64,000 nt of DNA from Oenococcus oeni DSM 20252 = AWRIB129 (GTDB lineage Bacteria > Bacillota > Bacilli > Lactobacillales > Lactobacillaceae), in contig NZ_AQVA01000001.1 of assembly GCF_000372485.1 (NCBI RefSeq), forward strand, positions 124,001 through 188,000, written 5' to 3'. This document shows, piece by piece, positions 25,884-33,870 of the stretch (positions within the stretch are counted from its first letter, which is position 1; each line of letters starts with the position of its first letter). Position numbers and translations under genes: made by a program. Below the pieces are notes generated by a model, which ran no database searches, was not told where the DNA came from, and saw only the letters and a list, made by a program, of their open reading frames with translations.

Positions 25884-27244
25884 TAAAAACTCTCCTTCGC
25901 CAAACCGGCTTTGGCCAATTCTTCACGAAACATCAACATACTTGTATAAGTTGCAGCGACATATACGTTTTTGGTTGGCAACCCTTTGATTCGGTCGATT
26001 AACTTGGCAAAATCCTGTTCGACAATTTGATTTTTAAAGCCTGCCATTTTTAGTCGAACACTGAAGTCTTTATAACGCTGTCCGCCTACAATAATTTTTT
26101 TCAGGGCCGTCTGGTGTAGCTTTTCGAATTCAGCATCGAAGATCCAACTTGTGTCGATACCGTCGGCATAATTAGCGTTTAGTAAAGTTACCAAACTGAA
26201 TTCTTCCGGATCGGTCATCATCATATCGATTACAGAGTTAGCTCCAACCGGATTTTTTATCAAAACAATCGTAACCAAGTGGCTGCCAATTGTTAATTGT
26301 TCCTGACGACCAAAAATTCTTGAATCTTCGTTTAAAGCATTGAAAATATCTTCAGCGGAAATTTGGAATTCCCGTCCTAAAGAATAAGCGGCCAAAGCAT
26401 TATAAATATTATAAAGACCGCCCAGCGGTAATGTGAATTTATTTCCAGCTATTTCAAATTCCGATTTCGATGGAGTTAATGAATTAATTTTGTTCACCGA
26501 GTATTTGAGTTGTGGCCGTTTGAAAGAACCATCTTTTGTGAAATAATCTCCAAGATTGGCATATGTTAAGTAATGATAGTGGAGAACCTGGTCGTTAGTC
26601 GGTGCCAGTACTCCATCGGTATTATTTGGAGCACGCAGGTCGCCAGCTGATTTTTTGTGGGTGAAACCAAAATAAACAGCTTGATTTTTATAGGGCTTTC
26701 GAGCAAAGATTGGTGAATCCCCGTTGGCAACGACCTTTGCTTTTGGTGCAGTTTTGATTCCGTCTGTTATTTTTTCGTAAGTTGTATATATTTCGCCGTA
26801 TCGATCCATTTGGTCGCGAAAAATATTTGTCAAAACAAAATGAGTTGGCTGTAAGATTTTTGCAACTTCTTTTACATTGGCTTCATCGACTTCTAATACT
26901 GCAATCGGAATCGTGCCGTGACGAATTGATTTTTTAATTTTGTCTTTCTGGGAAAGTAGAGCGGCGACAATTCCTTGAATCATATTTGAACCGGAATTAT
27001 TTGTTACAACGACACGATTTGTTTTTTTAAGAACTCTTGCGCAAAGAGCAGTTGCCAACGTTTTACCGTTTGTACCGCTCACAATTACCGTTTCAATCTG
27101 ATCGCGAAATTCTTCAAGAAAAGTTGGATCAATCCGATAAGCGATCTTGCCCGGAAGCGAAGTACCACCGCGATGGAGAATTTTATGTAAAAGTATGTAG
27201 CTGCTTGAGCCGGCAAACAAGGCAAATTTGCTTCTAATAGTCAT
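25883..27244 (-). CDS. murT: Lipid II isoglutaminyl synthase, Mur ligase subunit MurT
   Basis: 453 aa from ATG 27244 (TTG 27250 also open). Mur-ligase ATPase site VSGTNGKT and central domain are intact, as are the C-terminal DUF1727 motifs (LLNANYADGID, YVAATYTSML). It activates the D-Glu carboxylate for amidation by GatD ammonia. MurT proteins normally carry a four-Cys zinc ribbon in the centre; the aligned stretch (about residues 210-248) here reads APTND and YFTKDGSFKRP with no Cys. There is no Shine-Dalgarno site: a TATAAT at 27251-27256 (minus strand) is only 6 nt from the ATG, so the mRNA is probably leaderless. Confidence 0.9.
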   Translation of the reverse strand: MTIRSKFALFAGSSSYILLHKILHRGGTSLPGKIAYRIDPTFLEEFRDQIETVIVSGTNGKTLATALCARVLKKTNRVVVTNNSGSNMIQGIVAALLSQKDKIKKSIRHGTIPIAVLEVDEANVKEVAKILQPTHFVLTNIFRDQMDRYGEIYTTYEKITDGIKTAPKAKVVANGDSPIFARKPYKNQAVYFGFTHKKSAGDLRAPNNTDGVLAPTNDQVLHYHYLTYANLGDYFTKDGSFKRPQLKYSVNKINSLTPSKSEFEIAGNKFTLPLGGLYNIYNALAAYSLGREFQISAEDIFNALNEDSRIFGRQEQLTIGSHLVTIVLIKNPVGANSVIDMMMTDPEEFSLVTLLNANYADGIDTSWIFDAEFEKLHQTALKKIIVGGQRYKDFSVRLKMAGFKNQIVEQDFAKLIDRIKGLPTKNVYVAATYTSMLMFREELAKAGLAKESF

Positions 27245-27250
27245 AAACAA

Positions 27251-27285
27251 ATTATAGACTAGCCGAAAAAGATGATTGATATAAT
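27251..27285. promoter_or_regulatory. Divergent murT / tdk promoters with -10 boxes next to the start codons
   Basis: Minus strand: TATAAT (27256-27251) ends 6 nt before the murT ATG. Plus strand: an extended -10, TGATATAAT (27277-27285), ends 7 nt before the tdk ATG at 27293. No good -35 is seen for either. Both transcripts would start at or near AUG. Confidence 0.55.
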
Positions 27286-27292
27286 TAGGGGC

Positions 27293-27910
27293 ATGACACA
27301 GCTATTTTTTGAGTACGGTGCGATGGGTTCCGGAAAGACTATTGAAATTTTAAAAGTTGCCCACAACTATGAGTCACAAGGCAAAAAAGTCTTGTTAATG
27401 ACTCCGGCGGTTGACGATCGGGCAGGTATCGGAGTTATTTCCAGCCGAATCGGTCTGAAAAGAGAAGCGATTGCTATTCATAAAACGGACAATTTATTTA
27501 CGGAGGTTTCAAGAGTCGATGGAGAACTTGCTGCCGTTTTAATTGATGAAGCCCAATTTTTAGAACCATTTCAGGTTGACCAGCTGGCTGATGTTGTTGA
27601 TAAGCTTAATATTCCGGTGATGACTTTTGGATTGCGCCAGGATGCTTTCAATCATCTTTTCCCTGGGTCGAAACGGCTTTTTGAAATCGCTGACAAACTT
27701 GAAGAAATGAAAACGATTTGTACTTTTTGTGAAAAAAAGGCAATTACTCAGTTACGTGTCGTTGATGGCAAGCCTCAGTATCAAGGCAGCCAGGTTTTTA
27801 TTGGCGGAGACGAAACTTATATACCGGTTTGCCGAAAACATTGGAAAAACCCAGATCTCAAAAAGTTGAAAGAATTTTTTCCGGCAAACAAAAAAGTATC
27901 GAAACAGTAA
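27293..27910 (+). CDS. tdk: Thymidine kinase
   Basis: 205 aa from ATG 27293; an ATG at 27272 is in frame but MTQLFFEYGAMGSGKT is the family start. Salvages thymidine to dTMP. Walker A GAMGSGKT, the lid/active-site stretch VLIDEAQFLE with catalytic Glu, and a zinc site (CTFC and VCRKH) are present. The downstream terminator overlaps its last codons. Confidence 0.95.
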   Translation: MTQLFFEYGAMGSGKTIEILKVAHNYESQGKKVLLMTPAVDDRAGIGVISSRIGLKREAIAIHKTDNLFTEVSRVDGELAAVLIDEAQFLEPFQVDQLADVVDKLNIPVMTFGLRQDAFNHLFPGSKRLFEIADKLEEMKTICTFCEKKAITQLRVVDGKPQYQGSQVFIGGDETYIPVCRKHWKNPDLKKLKEFFPANKKVSKQ

Positions 27911-27929
27911 TTTGTTCCGATACTTTTTT
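27895..27929. terminator. Bidirectional terminator, tdk / bioY
   Basis: AGTATCG / CGATACT stem extended by AACA/TGTT past one mismatch; A run before and T run after. It contains the tdk stop codon (27908-27910). Confidence 0.85.
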
Positions 27930-27946
27930 GTTAGTGAGGATAAAAA

Positions 27947-28480
27947 TTAACGGTAAAGAACTGGGACTCGTTGGGCAAACAAGCGAGCAACGGCTACGAT
28001 TGCGACTATTTTAATAGCTCCTGGTACCAAGAAAGGCAAAACGCCGTTTGCGATTGCTGCCTGTGGGGTTAAATGAGCCACAAACATTAGCCAAGCGGCC
28101 CCGATAAATAGTTGCAGTGTTGCGGCGGTTAGATTAGCAACACCGATTTTTAAAGTGGCCTTCGAATTATGAAGCATGAACTTGACCAAAAATGCGTAGA
28201 TCAAGAATCCCCAAATATAGCCACCGGTTGTTCCGAAAATAACTGCAATTCCGGAATGAGCTCCGGCAAAGACTGGTAAGCCAAAAGCGCCCATTAAAAT
28301 GTATAAACTAATTGATTCCAAACTAATATTTAGACCAAACATTGTTGCGATTAATCCAATCGCCAACGTTTGACAAGTGATTGGAACGAAAAGCAAAGGG
28401 ACCGTGATTTGAGAACTAAGCGCCAAGAAAATGGCCAGGACAAGACTTAGTCCGAAATTTTTTAAAGTTTGTTTATTCAT
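27947..28480 (-). CDS. bioY: Biotin transporter substrate-binding subunit BioY
   Basis: 177 aa, about six membrane segments. BioY S-component of ECF transporters: VPITCQTLAIGLIATMFG, then GAFGLPVFAG and FGTTGGYIWGF, all conserved. The energising EcfAAT module is not in the window. It overlaps birA by 8 nt and is under the same BirA-box promoter. Confidence 0.95.
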   Translation of the reverse strand: MNKQTLKNFGLSLVLAIFLALSSQITVPLLFVPITCQTLAIGLIATMFGLNISLESISLYILMGAFGLPVFAGAHSGIAVIFGTTGGYIWGFLIYAFLVKFMLHNSKATLKIGVANLTAATLQLFIGAAWLMFVAHLTPQAAIANGVLPFLVPGAIKIVAIVAVARLFAQRVPVLYR

Positions 28481-29462
28481 GATATTTTCCTTCTAAAAGA
28501 TTAAGTTTTATAATTTCTCCACTACTAATAGTTAATAATTGATTATTATCATTTTTTAGCAGAATAGCTCCTTGACTATTAATTTTTTCAACTTTTCCGA
28601 TTATTTTCTTTCGATTAACAACTATGGCGATTTTTTTACCCAACACAATTGAATGCCGACGATATTCTTCCAAGAAATCTCCACTGCGATAATTTCTGTA
28701 AATATCGAAAAAAAAGTTAATAAATTCTGCGATTAACAGGTTTCTTTTCGAACTGTCGCCTTTACTGATTGCTCCGGCTTTGCCGAGTAATTCGGTTGGC
28801 ATTTTTTTTGTATCCAGAGTTAGATTAAGCCCGATTCCAATCACCAACGAAGCAATTCGCCCAGATTCCAAGTCGGTTATTGCCTCAGTCAAAATTCCGC
28901 CACACTTTCGATTGTTTAGAATTAGATCATTTACCCACTTGTATTTAACCTGTCGATGAAAGACTTTTTTTATTGCTCTTCCGGCGGCGACAGCAGTTGC
29001 CGTTGTCAAGAGACCCGGATTTACTTTTTCATCAATTGACAGCGGCAAAGCAATGCTCATATAAATACCGGATGCAGCCGGCGAATAGAATTTTCTGTCG
29101 AAACGTCCACGGCCGGCTGTCTGCTGATTTGCAAGTATTACTGCTGGTTTTTTCAAGTCCTCAAACAGCATTTGTTTGGCGATTGTGTTCGTTGAAGAAA
29201 CCTTGTTATAAACAACAATTCTTGGCTGATGGTCCAGTCTCAATTCCTGGGAAATTAAGGCGGCATTTAGTTGATTGTCGATCATTAACCGATAGCCAAG
29301 CCCATGCCGACTCTCAAGGCTGTACCCTTGTTCTTCCAACAAACGAATTCCCTTCCAGACTGCCGTCCGACTAAGTTCTAATTGGGAAGCCAATTGATTT
29401 CCGGAGAACCATTTTTCCGGATAGGAACTCAAGAAAGTCAGCAGTTTTTGGCTGGTTGACAT
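28473..29462 (-). CDS. birA: Bifunctional biotin-protein ligase / biotin operon repressor BirA
   Basis: 329 aa. N-terminal winged helix (GNQLASQLELSRTAVWKGIRLLEEQG) is the DNA-binding domain. The ligase core has QTAGRGRFDRKFYSP (biotinyl-AMP loop), KWVNDLILNNRKCGGIL and a C-terminal SH3-like domain. It charges AccB with biotin and represses in the presence of excess biotinyl-AMP. SD GGAGGTGAAAAA precedes the ATG. A matching BirA operator sits in its own promoter. Confidence 0.95.
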   Translation of the reverse strand: MSTSQKLLTFLSSYPEKWFSGNQLASQLELSRTAVWKGIRLLEEQGYSLESRHGLGYRLMIDNQLNAALISQELRLDHQPRIVVYNKVSSTNTIAKQMLFEDLKKPAVILANQQTAGRGRFDRKFYSPAASGIYMSIALPLSIDEKVNPGLLTTATAVAAGRAIKKVFHRQVKYKWVNDLILNNRKCGGILTEAITDLESGRIASLVIGIGLNLTLDTKKMPTELLGKAGAISKGDSSKRNLLIAEFINFFFDIYRNYRSGDFLEEYRRHSIVLGKKIAIVVNRKKIIGKVEKINSQGAILLKNDNNQLLTISSGEIIKLNLLEGKYHE

Positions 29463-29476
29463 TTTTTCACCTCCAT

Positions 29477-29515
29477 TTGTTAACCAATTTACCCCTTAAC
29501 GTTAACTAATGTCAA
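29477..29515 (-). promoter_or_regulatory. BirA operator and birA-bioY promoter
   Basis: TTGTTAACC (29477-29485) and GTTAACTAA (29501-29509) form the inverted half-sites of a Gram-positive BirA box, 15 nt apart. A perfect -35 TTGACA (29515-29510, minus strand) abuts it and the -10 (GTAAAT, 17-nt spacing) falls inside, so bound BirA would block RNA polymerase. Points to autoregulation. Confidence 0.85.
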
Positions 29516-29643
29516 GATTTTATTTGATATTCGAAGTAAATTATTTGCAACTTATAGGAAGGATTAATTTGTAATTTTTCAGTGAAAAGACCCGTTTTAA
29601 GGCGTTTTTTTAGGATTAGACGTTTTTTTGAATTGCGAAATAA

Positions 29644-29672
29644 TTGACAAGCAAAATACCAATTGTTAGTAT
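29644..29672 (+). promoter_or_regulatory. Probable promoter of fatty-acid operon
   Basis: TTGACA (29644-29649), 17 nt, TAGTAT (29667-29672), about 50 nt before fabZ1. Confidence 0.6.
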
Positions 29673-29680
29673 ACATAGCA

Positions 29681-29698
29681 CAAACACTTTGATGTTTG
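29681..29698 (+). promoter_or_regulatory. Inverted repeat in fab leader, candidate FabT operator
   Basis: CAAACA-N6-TGTTTG lies just after the predicted -10 of the fab promoter and before the fabZ1 Shine-Dalgarno site, the right place for a repressor. The regulator gene fabT is second in the operon. The assignment to FabT is inferred from position. Confidence 0.45.
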
Positions 29699-29722
29699 AA
29701 ATAAATTTAAGGAGGTTGGCTG

Positions 29723-30166
29723 GTGTTATTAAATGTTCAGCAGATTGCTGATTTAATTCCCAACAGATATCCGATTGCATGGATTGACGGCGTAACGGAT
29801 TTTATTCCCGATCAATCAATCACAGCTTTCAAAAATGTGACAATCAATGAACGATTCATTCAGGGACGAAAAGACGAAAAAGTAGTTCCAAATATATTCC
29901 TCATTGAAATGTTGGCTCAAGCGGCTTCGATTTTGATCCTTAAATCGCCTAAGTTTGCACACAAAACCGCATATCTCGGTGGGATTCATTCGGCCCGTTT
30001 CAAAAGATCGGTTGAACCCGGAGAAAAGATTGAATTATCAATTTTACTGACTAAAGTTCGCGAAAACATGGGAGTCGTCGATTGCACCGCTGCAGTTGGA
30101 GAAGAAGAAATTTGCCATGCCCAGCTATTATTTGTCGTTTCACCGGAGGAACCGGCCGTTGATTAA
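29723..30166 (+). CDS. fabZ1: FabZ-like 3-hydroxyacyl-ACP dehydratase paralogue lacking the catalytic His
   Basis: 147 aa, GTG start with AAGGAGG upstream. Single hot-dog domain. NRYPIAWID, FKNVTINERF and IEMLAQAAS align well with FabZ2 at 36368. However, the FabZ motif [11 protein letters not shown] is replaced by GRKDEKVVPN: Arg49 stands where the catalytic His should be and the PG turns are gone. The active-site Glu (Glu62 in LIEMLAQ) remains. Many Lactobacillales operons begin with a FabZ1 that may make unsaturated acyl chains; this copy may be inactive, structural or changed in chemistry. Confidence 0.85.
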   Translation: MLLNVQQIADLIPNRYPIAWIDGVTDFIPDQSITAFKNVTINERFIQGRKDEKVVPNIFLIEMLAQAASILILKSPKFAHKTAYLGGIHSARFKRSVEPGEKIELSILLTKVRENMGVVDCTAAVGEEEICHAQLLFVVSPEEPAVD

Positions 30167-30185
30167 AAGAATGTCGATCTGGAGT

Positions 30186-30209
30186 ATTTCGATATTTAAA
30201 TATCAAAAT
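30186..30209 (+). promoter_or_regulatory. Palindrome before fabT, candidate autoregulatory operator
   Basis: A 14-bp perfect palindrome GATATTTAAATATC (30191-30204) extends, past one mismatch, to 24 bp with ATTT/AAAT ends. It lies 14 nt before the fabT ATG and just upstream of its Shine-Dalgarno site. Confidence 0.45.
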
Positions 30210-30223
30210 AAAAGGGTAGCTAT

Positions 30224-30676
30224 ATGACTGATCGCAAAATCAGACAAATCAGCGCTTTGCTGATCGAAGTTTACAACGGCATTATGCAAGTTGAAGATAA
30301 ATATTTGCGGACCACTCAATTCCGTGATATCACCGTTAAAGAGGTTCATACGATAGATGCAATTACGATGTATGACCATAAAACGACGACCGCTGTTGCT
30401 CGACAGTTGAGGCTTTCGCCCGGGACCGTCACTGCTTCGATCGATAAATTGGTTCGAAAAGGATACGTTGTTCGTTTGCAGTCAAAAGACGATCAACGGG
30501 TTATTCGTTTGGGTTTAACCCGACGAGGCCGCTTGATTTATCGAGCTCACCAATCTTTCCACCGACAAATGACCGAGAGCTTCCTTAATGGAATGGATCT
30601 CGAACAAGTTGACATTATTGAACATTCGCTGCTTAATCTGCAGACGTTTTTTGCAAATTGCAGACGAGAAGGGTGA
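30224..30676 (+). CDS. fabT: MarR-family regulator FabT
   Basis: 150 aa winged-helix protein: KEVHTIDAI..TTTAVARQLRLSPGTVTASIDKLVRKGYVVR, with the wing QSKDDQRVIRLGLTRRG. Position between fabZ1 and fabH is that of FabT, the repressor of fatty-acid genes that uses long-chain acyl-ACP as co-repressor. Shine-Dalgarno AAAGGG upstream. Confidence 0.9.
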   Translation: MTDRKIRQISALLIEVYNGIMQVEDKYLRTTQFRDITVKEVHTIDAITMYDHKTTTAVARQLRLSPGTVTASIDKLVRKGYVVRLQSKDDQRVIRLGLTRRGRLIYRAHQSFHRQMTESFLNGMDLEQVDIIEHSLLNLQTFFANCRREG

Positions 30677-30681
30677 TTCCA

Positions 30682-31653
30682 ATGAGAACGATTAAAATTA
30701 TTCAAACGGCAAGCCAACTTCCTGAGAAAATTGTCAGTAATGACGATCTTGCCGGAATGATGGACACATCGGATGAATGGATTCGCAGTCGAACCGGAAT
30801 TTTCAAACGGCACATTGCTGTTGATGAAACGACTGCCTCGTTGGCTGCTTCTGTTTTGCAAAAATTATTAAAAGGGAGTGGAATTTCTGCCGATCAAATC
30901 GATTTTGTACTTGTTGCGACAATGAGTCCGGATTCGATGGCACCATCGACGGCCGCTCAGGCTTCTGCGTTGGCTGGTTTAAGCAATGCCTTTGCCATGG
31001 ATATCAATGTTGCTTGCTCCGGTTTTGTTTACGGCTTGACTTTGGCTCATGGCCTGGTCAATACTTTGGGTTCTCATTATGGAGTTGTAATTGGGGCTGA
31101 GACGCTTTCCAAACTGGTTGATTGGCAGGAACGTAGTACAGCCGTCCTGTTCGGAGATGGAGCAGCCGGAGTTCTTGTTGAAGCTGTCGATGGGCCTGAA
31201 CGTTTGTTGGCGGCTGATCTGAAAACTTTTGGCAAAGAGGCGAAATCCTTAACAGCTGGACATTTGTGGTCATCGACAACTTGGAATCAGCCGGAAAAGG
31301 GAAGTCGCTATTTTCAAATGGACGGCCACGCGGTCTATTCTTTTGCCACTAGGCAGGTAGCGGCTTCGATTAAAAGAACCTTCGAAAAAATTTCTGCTGA
31401 TATCGGTGATACAGATTATTTTTTGCTTCATCAGGCCAATCAGCGAATTATTGACAAGGTAGCTGATTTATTAAAGCAGCCTGCAGATCGTTTTCTTAGT
31501 AACCTGAGTAAATATGGCAATACTTCCGCTGCCAGCATTCCTTTATTACTGGATGAAATGGTTACAGGAAATATTGTTAAATCCGGACAATTATTAACTT
31601 TCAGCGGTTTTGGCGCGGGCCTCAGCGTTGGAAGCATAGTCTACAAGTATTAA
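30682..31653 (+). CDS. fabH: 3-oxoacyl-ACP synthase III FabH
   Basis: 323 aa from ATG 30682, after GAAGGG and 5 nt past the fabT stop; an upstream ATG at 30658 is inside fabT. Starts chains by condensing acetyl-CoA with malonyl-ACP. The catalytic Cys (NVACSGFVYGL), His (FLLHQANQRI) and Asn (YGNTSAASIP) are all present. SRTGI near the start and the C-terminal FGAGLSVGSIV are typical. Confidence 0.95.
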   Translation: MRTIKIIQTASQLPEKIVSNDDLAGMMDTSDEWIRSRTGIFKRHIAVDETTASLAASVLQKLLKGSGISADQIDFVLVATMSPDSMAPSTAAQASALAGLSNAFAMDINVACSGFVYGLTLAHGLVNTLGSHYGVVIGAETLSKLVDWQERSTAVLFGDGAAGVLVEAVDGPERLLAADLKTFGKEAKSLTAGHLWSSTTWNQPEKGSRYFQMDGHAVYSFATRQVAASIKRTFEKISADIGDTDYFLLHQANQRIIDKVADLLKQPADRFLSNLSKYGNTSAASIPLLLDEMVTGNIVKSGQLLTFSGFGAGLSVGSIVYKY

Positions 31654-31705
31654 AAAAACAAAAACATCAAATCAATTAATTTATTAAATTTTGGAGGACA
31701 TAAAA

Positions 31706-31957
31706 ATGTCAAAAGAAGAATTATTCAACAAAGTAAAAGATATTATTGCAGATCAGACTGGCGAAGACGCTTCAAAAATCACTATGACCACAAATATTAA
31801 AGATGATTTGGACGCTGACAGTTTGGACATTTTTGAAGTTATGAATGAAATCGAAGATCAATTGAATGTCAAAATCGAAGTCGAAGAGGGCTTGGATACG
31901 GTTGGCGATCTCGTGAACTTTGTCGACAAACAATTGGCTAACGCTAAAGGAGAATAA
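31706..31957 (+). CDS. acpP: Acyl carrier protein
   Basis: 83 aa from ATG 31706 with GGAGG at 31693-31697. Acidic four-helix protein; the phosphopantetheine serine is in DADSLDIFEVM. Carries the growing acyl chain. The ~50-nt gap after fabH is the widest in the first half of the operon, which may allow an extra promoter, although none was recognised. Confidence 0.96.
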   Translation: MSKEELFNKVKDIIADQTGEDASKITMTTNIKDDLDADSLDIFEVMNEIEDQLNVKIEVEEGLDTVGDLVNFVDKQLANAKGE

Positions 31958-31962
31958 TAATT

Positions 31963-32919
31963 ATGGAATTAAGTCCATTTTTTAAATCACTGGGCTTACG
32001 TTATCCAATCTTTCAAGGTGGAATGGCTTGGGTAGCTGACGGCAAGCTCGCAGCAGCAGTCTCCAATGCTGGTGGAATGGGAATTATTGGCGCCGGTCAT
32101 GCACCGGCAGATGTTGTTCGTCATGAAATCGAAGTTGCTAAATCATTAACATCTCGACCTTTTGGCGTTAATGTAATGCTTTTATCGCCGCATGTTAAAG
32201 AAGTTGTGAAAGTTATTTTAGAAGAAAAAGATTCAATCGCTCTAATCACAACCGGAGCCGGCAATCCTTCTGAATATCTGGAGGGATTTCAAAAAGCGAA
32301 TATTCGTGTGATTCCAGTTGTTCCTTCGACCGGGATGGCCCGAATTATGGCTCGCGAAGGCGTAGATGCTGTGATTGCCGAAGGAATGGAATCTGGTGGG
32401 CATATTGGCCGGATGACAACGATGGCTTTGGTACCTCAAGTTGTTGACGCTGTTGACATTCCGGTTATTGCTGCCGGTGGAATTGGTGATGGTCGTGGTT
32501 TGGCTGCTTCAATCATGCTTGGAGCTCAAGGCGTCCAAATGGGAACAAGATTCCTGGTTGCTGAAGAATGTCATATTCATCCGCGTTATAAAGAGTCGGT
32601 TTTAAAAGCAAAAGATATCGATACGCTGGTAACCGGTAAATTTGCTGGTCATCCGGCACGTGTTTTAAAAAACAAGATGGCTGTTAATTTTATTCGTCAG
32701 GAAAAATCAGAGGCTCAAAAGGAAAATCCTGATTTTGGCGGAGTTGAAGAATTAGGCAATGGAAGTTTGCGTAGGGCGGTTGAAACCGGCGATGTAGAGA
32801 AGGGTTCTTACATGGCTGGAGAAATTTCCGGCTTGGTTACTAAAGAACAACCAGTTGCTGAAATTCTACAGGAAGTAACTGATCAGGCTGCAAAATTACT
32901 TGGAGGTTACGGCAATTAA
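31963..32919 (+). CDS. fabK: Enoyl-ACP reductase II FabK (FMN)
   Basis: 318 aa. TIM-barrel flavoenzyme of the 2-nitropropane-dioxygenase-like family: PIFQGGMAWVAD at the N-terminus, SGGHIGRMTTMALVPQVVD with the active-site His, then AAGGIGDGRGLAAS and GTRFLVAEEC. It reduces enoyl-ACP with NAD(P)H, as in Streptococcus; no FabI-type reductase occurs in this operon, so this is the chain's reductase. Its stop overlaps the start of fabD. Confidence 0.95.
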   Translation: MELSPFFKSLGLRYPIFQGGMAWVADGKLAAAVSNAGGMGIIGAGHAPADVVRHEIEVAKSLTSRPFGVNVMLLSPHVKEVVKVILEEKDSIALITTGAGNPSEYLEGFQKANIRVIPVVPSTGMARIMAREGVDAVIAEGMESGGHIGRMTTMALVPQVVDAVDIPVIAAGGIGDGRGLAASIMLGAQGVQMGTRFLVAEECHIHPRYKESVLKAKDIDTLVTGKFAGHPARVLKNKMAVNFIRQEKSEAQKENPDFGGVEELGNGSLRRAVETGDVEKGSYMAGEISGLVTKEQPVAEILQEVTDQAAKLLGGYGN

Positions 32920-33847
32920 ACTCGCTTATTTATTTAGCGGTCAGGGTGGAAAAATCGAGCCACTCGACCAGTCACTTTACCTTGAATCGAGCAGTTTTCG
33001 TGAAACTTTCGATCAAGCAAAATCGCTTTTGGGAGTTGATTTATGGAACCTTTGGCAAAGCGGGGACAAACGTTTGGCAGAAACGCGTTTTGCTCAACCG
33101 GCAATATTTGTTTTAAGTACGGCTCTTTATCGCACCATAAAGAATGAACTGCCACAGGCAAGTGCTCTTGTCGGTCTGAGTTTGGGTGAATACAGTGCTT
33201 TGGTTGCTGGTGATGCTTTGGACTTTTCAGAGGGTTTGAAACTAATTGAAAAACGTGGGCAGTTAATGCAACAAGCCAGTGAGGAGTTTCCCGGTGCCAT
33301 GGCTGCGGTTATGAGCCAAGATACAAAATTGATTGAAGATGTATGTCAAGATGTTTTTCAATCAAGTGGCCAAAAAGTTCAGATTGCTAATTATAACTAT
33401 CCAAAACAGACCGTCATCGGTGGCCAAGTGGATGCTGTTAAAACAGCAGTTGAAGCTCTTCATCAAGCCGGTGTCCAGCGAATTGTTGATTTGCCGGTTA
33501 GTGGAGCTTTTCATACTCCTTTGATGGAATCAGCCAATCGACAATTTTTACCGGATTTGGAAAAGATTCAGTTCAAAGACCCGATCATTCCAGTTGTAAG
33601 CAATACTACCGGAAAAGTTTTCACGGATTCCTCAATCGGCGAGACTCTCAGCAAACAAATGATCAGTTCAACTCGTTTTACCGACTGCTTGTTTGAATTA
33701 CGGGATCTTGGTGTTGATTCTGTTGTTGAATTGGGTCCTGGACATTCGCTGGTTTCTTTTGCCAAGAAAACTCTAAAACTTGATGGATATTATGCTGTCA
33801 ATGATTCAGCTTCCTTGAAGAAAGCTCTAGCCGCCTTAACAGCCTAA
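32915..33847 (+). CDS. fabD: Malonyl-CoA:ACP transacylase FabD, probable ATT start
   Basis: About 310 aa. GLSLGEYSAL carries the active Ser; the catalytic His is in PVSGAFHTPLM. Family members begin MKLAYLFSGQG; here the matching codons are ATT AAA CTC GCT with GGAGG (32902-32906) 8 nt upstream, so initiation at ATT 32915 is likely. The only conventional start in frame is TTG 32900, which has no Shine-Dalgarno site. The start overlaps the fabK TAA (32917-32919), giving translational coupling. It loads malonyl onto ACP. Confidence 0.9.
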   Translation: MKLAYLFSGQGGKIEPLDQSLYLESSSFRETFDQAKSLLGVDLWNLWQSGDKRLAETRFAQPAIFVLSTALYRTIKNELPQASALVGLSLGEYSALVAGDALDFSEGLKLIEKRGQLMQQASEEFPGAMAAVMSQDTKLIEDVCQDVFQSSGQKVQIANYNYPKQTVIGGQVDAVKTAVEALHQAGVQRIVDLPVSGAFHTPLMESANRQFLPDLEKIQFKDPIIPVVSNTTGKVFTDSSIGETLSKQMISSTRFTDCLFELRDLGVDSVVELGPGHSLVSFAKKTLKLDGYYAVNDSASLKKALAALTA

Positions 33848-33870
33848 GTTTGAAAATTAAAGGAGTTTAT

